From Betaproteobacteria bacterium (lineage in GTDB: Bacteria > Pseudomonadota > Gammaproteobacteria > Burkholderiales > Burkholderiaceae_C): DNA of 8,750 nt. The stretch spans positions 1-8,750 of the forward strand of contig VBCQ01000125.1 of NCBI GenBank assembly GCA_005882155.1. The letters are read 5' to 3'. Under the pieces are notes generated by a model. That model was not told the DNA's origin, did not search any database, and was given only the letters and a program-made list of their open reading frames with translations. Numbering within the stretch: position 1 is the first letter of the stretch; each line of letters starts with the position of its first letter. Shown piece by piece: positions 7,058 to 8,750 of this stretch. A program made the position numbers and the translations under genes.

Positions 7058-7791
7058 ATGAGCACACCGAACATTCTTCTCAACGTCAACGGCATCGAGG
7101 TCATCTACAACCATGTGATCCTGGTGCTGAAAGGCGTATCGCTGCAGGTGCCCGAGGGCCGCATCGTCGCGCTGCTCGGCGGCAACGGCGCCGGCAAGAC
7201 GACGACCTTGCGCGCGGTGAGCAACCTGCTCGCCGGCGAGCGCGGCGAAGTGACGAAGGGATCGATCGAGCTGCGCGGCGAGCGCATCGAGGCGCTGTCG
7301 ACGTCCGACATGGTCAACCGCGGCGTGATCCAGGTGATGGAAGGCCGCCATTGCTTCGGCCACTTGACGATCGAGGAGAACCTCATGACCGGCGCCTACA
7401 CGCGCCGCGACGGCAAGGCCGCCGTGCAGGCCACGCTCGACAAGGTCTACGCCTACTTTCCTCGTCTGAAAACGCGGCGCAGCTCGCAAGCCGCGTACAC
7501 CTCGGGTGGCGAGCAGCAGATGTGCGCGATCAGCCGCGCGCTGATGGCCAACCCGAAGATGGTGCTGCTCGACGAGCCGTCGATGTCGCCGAGCAGAACA
7601 CCAACATGGCGCTGCGCTACGCCGACTACGGCTACATCCTCGAGAACGGCCGCATCGTGATGGACGGCGCGGCGAAGGACCTCGCAGCCAACGAAGACGT
7701 CAAGGAGTTCTATCTCGGCATGGGCGGCGGCGACCGCAAGAGCTTCAAGGACGTGAAGAGCTACAAGCGACGCAAGAGGTGGCTGTCATGA
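7058..7791 (+). pseudogene. livF: Branched-chain amino acid-type ABC ATPase LivF, frameshifted by internal deletion
   Basis: This is the second ATPase of the importer. From ATG 7058 the first frame encodes Walker A GGNGAGKTT (41-49), the Q-loop in VIQVMEGR (90-97), signature TSGGEQQM (148-155) and Walker B KMVLLDEPSM (167-176), ending at base 7585. It then runs into unrelated codons and stops at 7658-7660. The LivF sequence resumes in another frame at 7588 with AEQNTNMALRYADYGYILENG and continues to a typical tail KSYKRRKRWLS, with TGA at 7789-7791. The D-loop (GLAP) and the following helix are absent. The family normally has about 25-27 residues here, so about 79 nt are missing (the frame change requires 3n+1). 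A protein from frame one would lack the D-loop and switch region and should not work as an ATPase. Ribosome-binding site AGAGGGA is at 7045-7051. Real decay and assembly error cannot be told apart here. Confidence 0.88.
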
Positions 7792-8075
7792 GCGACTTGT
7801 TTTCACCGCCTTCGTTCATCCCCGGCGTGGCGATGGTTCAGCTCAAGCGCCATCTGCGTGACTTTCGATCGCTCGCCGAGCGCGGTGACGGCTTCGAGCT
7901 GCAGGGTTGTCGCGTGGTCGAGCTGCGCAGCGATGCGAGCTTCATCACCGCCCGACTCGCCAAGCGCGCGTCGCGCTCGCCCGAATGGGACACGCTGGTG
8001 CTGAAGAACGCCGCCGATGTGCGCAAGTGCATCGACGAGGTAAAGAAGCGCCTGGCGCGCTGGACCGAGGAATGA
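7788..8075 (+). CDS. Small protein of unknown function (95 aa)
   Basis: I do not recognise a named family. ATG 7788 overlaps the LivF-type stop (ATGA) and has AAGAGG (7774-7779) 8 nt upstream, so it is preferred over an in-frame GTG at 7779. The product is soluble-looking, with no signal peptide or membrane segment. It has a possible beta-rich centre (about 37-72: FELQGCRVVELRSD, SFITARLAKR, EWDTLVLKN) and a charged C-terminal helix (ADVRKCIDEVKKRLARW). Cysteines lie at 41 and 81. Codon use matches its neighbours, and it is tightly placed between the transporter and the PaaK-like ligase, so it is probably a genuine gene of this unit. From memory, a short gene of this kind often sits here in related clusters, but no function can be given. 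Confidence 0.75.
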   Translation: MSDLFSPPSFIPGVAMVQLKRHLRDFRSLAERGDGFELQGCRVVELRSDASFITARLAKRASRSPEWDTLVLKNAADVRKCIDEVKKRLARWTEE

Positions 8076-8079
8076 ACCG

Positions 8080-8750
8080 ATGACCGCTGCTGCTGCTGCC
8101 GCCTACTACGACGCGCTCGAAACGCGCTCGCCCGAGCTGCGCGAGCAGCAGCTGATGGCCGCGCTGTCGCATCAGGTCGCGCATGCGCAGACGCGCGCGC
8201 CGGCGTTCACGAGCTTGCTGCACGATGTCGATGCGTCGGCGATCCGCAGCCGTGCCGCGCTCGCCCGCCTGCCGGTGACGCGCAAGCACGAGCTGCTGGA
8301 ACGCCAGCGGGCGAGCCGCGGCAGCGATGTCTTCGGCGGCTTCTCGACGATCGGCTGGGGCTCGCGCATCGGTGCGCTTCGCGTCTTCGCGTCGCCCGGC
8401 CCGATCTACGAGCCCGAGGGCGAGGCGACGGATTACTGGCGCGCCGCCCGCGGCTTGTACGCCGCAGGATTTCGCGCCGGTGACCTGATCCACAACAGCT
8501 TCAGCTATCACTTGACGCCGGCCGGCGCGATGATGGAAAGCGGTGGGCACGCGCTTGGCTGCACCGTGTTCGCCGGCGGCGTCGGCAACACCGAGTTGCA
8601 GCTGCAGGCCGCGTCGGAGCTGAGGCCAAATGGCTATGTCGGCACGCCGAGCTTCCTGAAGATCCTGTTCGACAAGGCCACCGAAACCGGTACGTCGCTG
8701 GCATCGATACGCAAGGCGCTCGTCTCCGGCGAAGCCTTTCCACCTTCGCT
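8080..8750 (+). CDS. PaaK-like (phenylacetate-CoA ligase family) AMP-forming ligase, 5' part
   Basis: This is the N-terminal 223 codons of an adenylate-forming enzyme that would activate a carboxylic acid, possibly aromatic, to its CoA thioester. ATG 8080 follows the small gene's stop by 4 nt, with GAGGAA (8067-8072) 7 nt upstream. An early YYDALETRSPELREQQL block at 9-25 is typical of PaaK relatives. HNSFSYHLTPAGAMMESG (138-155) followed by ALGCTVFAGGVGNTELQL and GYVGTPSFLKIL (185-196) are family landmarks. The place where PaaK has an SSGTTG-type P-loop reads VFASPGPIYEPEG (102-114), as in a recognised divergent branch, so the reaction is less certain than the fold. An alanine run at 3-8 is coded partly by (GCT)4. 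The C-terminal domain is outside the window. Confidence 0.88.
   Translation, partial: MTAAAAAAYYDALETRSPELREQQLMAALSHQVAHAQTRAPAFTSLLHDVDASAIRSRAALARLPVTRKHELLERQRASRGSDVFGGFSTIGWGSRIGALRVFASPGPIYEPEGEATDYWRAARGLYAAGFRAGDLIHNSFSYHLTPAGAMMESGGHALGCTVFAGGVGNTELQLQAASELRPNGYVGTPSFLKILFDKATETGTSLASIRKALVSGEAFPPS

Noticed and set aside
8086..8097. (GCT)4 repeat at the start of the PaaK-like ligase as a phase-variation tract.
   Set aside because: A triplet repeat changes alanine number without shifting the frame, and four units are too few to suggest slippage control.

Overview
The window is GC-rich with GC-ending codons throughout. Its gene content and the GC-rich double-hairpin repeat at 4427-4492 point to a betaproteobacterium of the order Burkholderiales (Comamonadaceae / Rubrivivax-Leptothrix type). 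That assignment is made from memory of the families, not from a search.

Layout. A minus-strand Crp/Fnr-type regulator (1-664, 3' end outside the window) is divergent from a plus-strand run of co-directional genes. The 150-bp gap between them holds a perfect palindrome, TTGTCGT-N4-ACGACAA (713-730), which is the best candidate for the regulator's operator. The plus-strand genes are: a long-chain-type AMP-forming acyl-CoA ligase (842-2764), LivG-type ATPase (2768-3553), LivH-type permease (3564-4415), a dispersed-type hairpin repeat (4427-4492), LivM-type permease (4508-5572), a secreted substrate-binding protein (5631-6968), two abutting hairpins (6991-7042), LivF-type ATPase (7058-7791, broken), a 95-residue protein of unknown function (7788-8075), and a PaaK-like CoA ligase (8080 to beyond the right edge). 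Short gaps, good ribosome-binding sites and an ATGA overlap suggest one transcription unit.

Joint role (inference). A complete set of five branched-chain-amino-acid-type (HAAT) ABC transporter parts sits between two CoA ligases of different subfamilies. This fits uptake of a carboxylic acid (aromatic or aliphatic) followed by activation to its CoA thioester, under a local Crp/Fnr regulator, rather than simple leucine uptake. The substrate cannot be read from the sequence.

The most notable feature is three lesions in this one unit. The acyl-CoA ligase has an in-frame amber codon two codons after its best-placed ATG (815-823). The LivH-type permease seems to lack about 25 residues in frame near residue 113. 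The LivF-type gene lacks about 26 residues plus one base after the Walker B motif, which shifts the frame. Either the operon is decaying or the assembly has small deletions here. No RNA gene, CRISPR array or insertion sequence was seen.
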